Shown: positions 5,166-5,242 of the stretch, piece after piece
Numbering within the stretch: the first letter of the stretch is position 1
How the letters are laid out: each line of letters starts with the position of its first letter
Assembly: GCF_000211815.1 (NCBI RefSeq)
Contig: NZ_GL890863.1
Span: forward strand, 1 to 5,242
Source: Moorena producens 3L
Lineage (GTDB): Bacteria; Cyanobacteriota; Cyanobacteriia; Cyanobacteriales; Coleofasciculaceae
DNA: 5,242 nucleotides
Reading direction: 5' to 3'
Made by a program: the position numbers and the translations under genes
The notes under the pieces: model-generated
The model's database searches: none
Seen by the model: only the letters and a program-made list of their open reading frames with translations
Told to the model about the DNA's origin: nothing

Positions 5166-5242
5166 ACTCAGGACTTACGCGGTTAAGTTGATTTCGCCCC
5201 CCTAGCCCCCCAATTTTGGGGGGTAATGATGTCAAAGTCCCC
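5166..5242. repeat. Cyanobacterial palindromic repeat, cut by window end
   Basis: ACTCAGGACTTACGC begins the block (5166-5180). A C-run and CCCCCCAA-TT-TTGGGGGG (5206-5223) follow, an 8-bp perfect stem with a 2-base loop, then GTCAAAGTCCCC at the window edge. This type of GGACTTACGC plus C/G palindrome is a familiar dispersed, probably MITE-derived repeat in cyanobacteria (recalled, not searched). The right end is outside the window. There is no U-tail, so a terminator role is not supported. Confidence 0.55.

Noticed and set aside
5206..5223. Strong C/G hairpin as a terminator
   Set aside because: No T-run follows, it is about 240 bp past the stop codon, and it fits a known type of dispersed cyanobacterial repeat.

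Overview
The window looks like a chromosomal segment of a large-genome filamentous cyanobacterium, with Moorena/Moorea/Lyngbya-type relatives the best guess. The grounds are the dense intergenic repeats built on CGCGTAGCG, TAGCCCATTAGCTG and GTAAGCATTCAGC, the CTTGCCTC-type short repeats, the GGACTTACGC plus C/G-run palindrome at the right edge, and an AT-rich gene. This placement rests on recall of such repeats, not on a search.

Layout. The left third (1-1860) holds no intact gene. It is a pile-up of small mobile-element remains. Two related elements lie in the same orientation (1-413, whose left tip is cut by the window edge, and 508-1083). They share ends of the form CAGGGTAAA...TTTACCCTG, and in the second the imperfect terminal inverted repeats reach about 59 bp. 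Each carries the same minus-strand C-terminal coding fragment and the same 83-bp hairpin insert. Between them is a CCTCAT tandem array (414-507). Next come CGCGTAGCG-type repeats (about 1160-1245), a frameshifted N-terminal fragment of an IS982-like transposase on the minus strand (1278-1485), and a third, 237-bp member of the hairpin family (1538-1774). That third copy is flanked by a perfect 8-bp direct repeat, the mark of a transposition event.

The only intact gene (1884-4964, plus strand, 1026 codons) starts 109 bp beyond the third hairpin element. Its protein has a divergent N-terminal module, four strongly conserved 73-residue repeats plus two divergent ones, an SPFH/band-7-like domain, and a DUF4407-type membrane module (four predicted membrane helices with a long coiled coil between helices 3 and 4). 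Serial beta-rich repeats leading into an SPFH shoulder resemble the plan of the major vault protein and of cage-forming SPFH proteins. Here that plan is fused to its own membrane anchor. The gene appears to be monocistronic in this window.

The right end (4965-5242) has no gene: a weak hairpin plus T-run, CTTGCCTC-like short repeats, and the start of a cyanobacterial palindromic repeat that runs off the window.

The two best leads are the membrane-anchored, vault-like SPFH protein, and the hairpin element family, whose copies show an 8-bp target duplication, a flipped 19-bp core and expandable heptamer arms.
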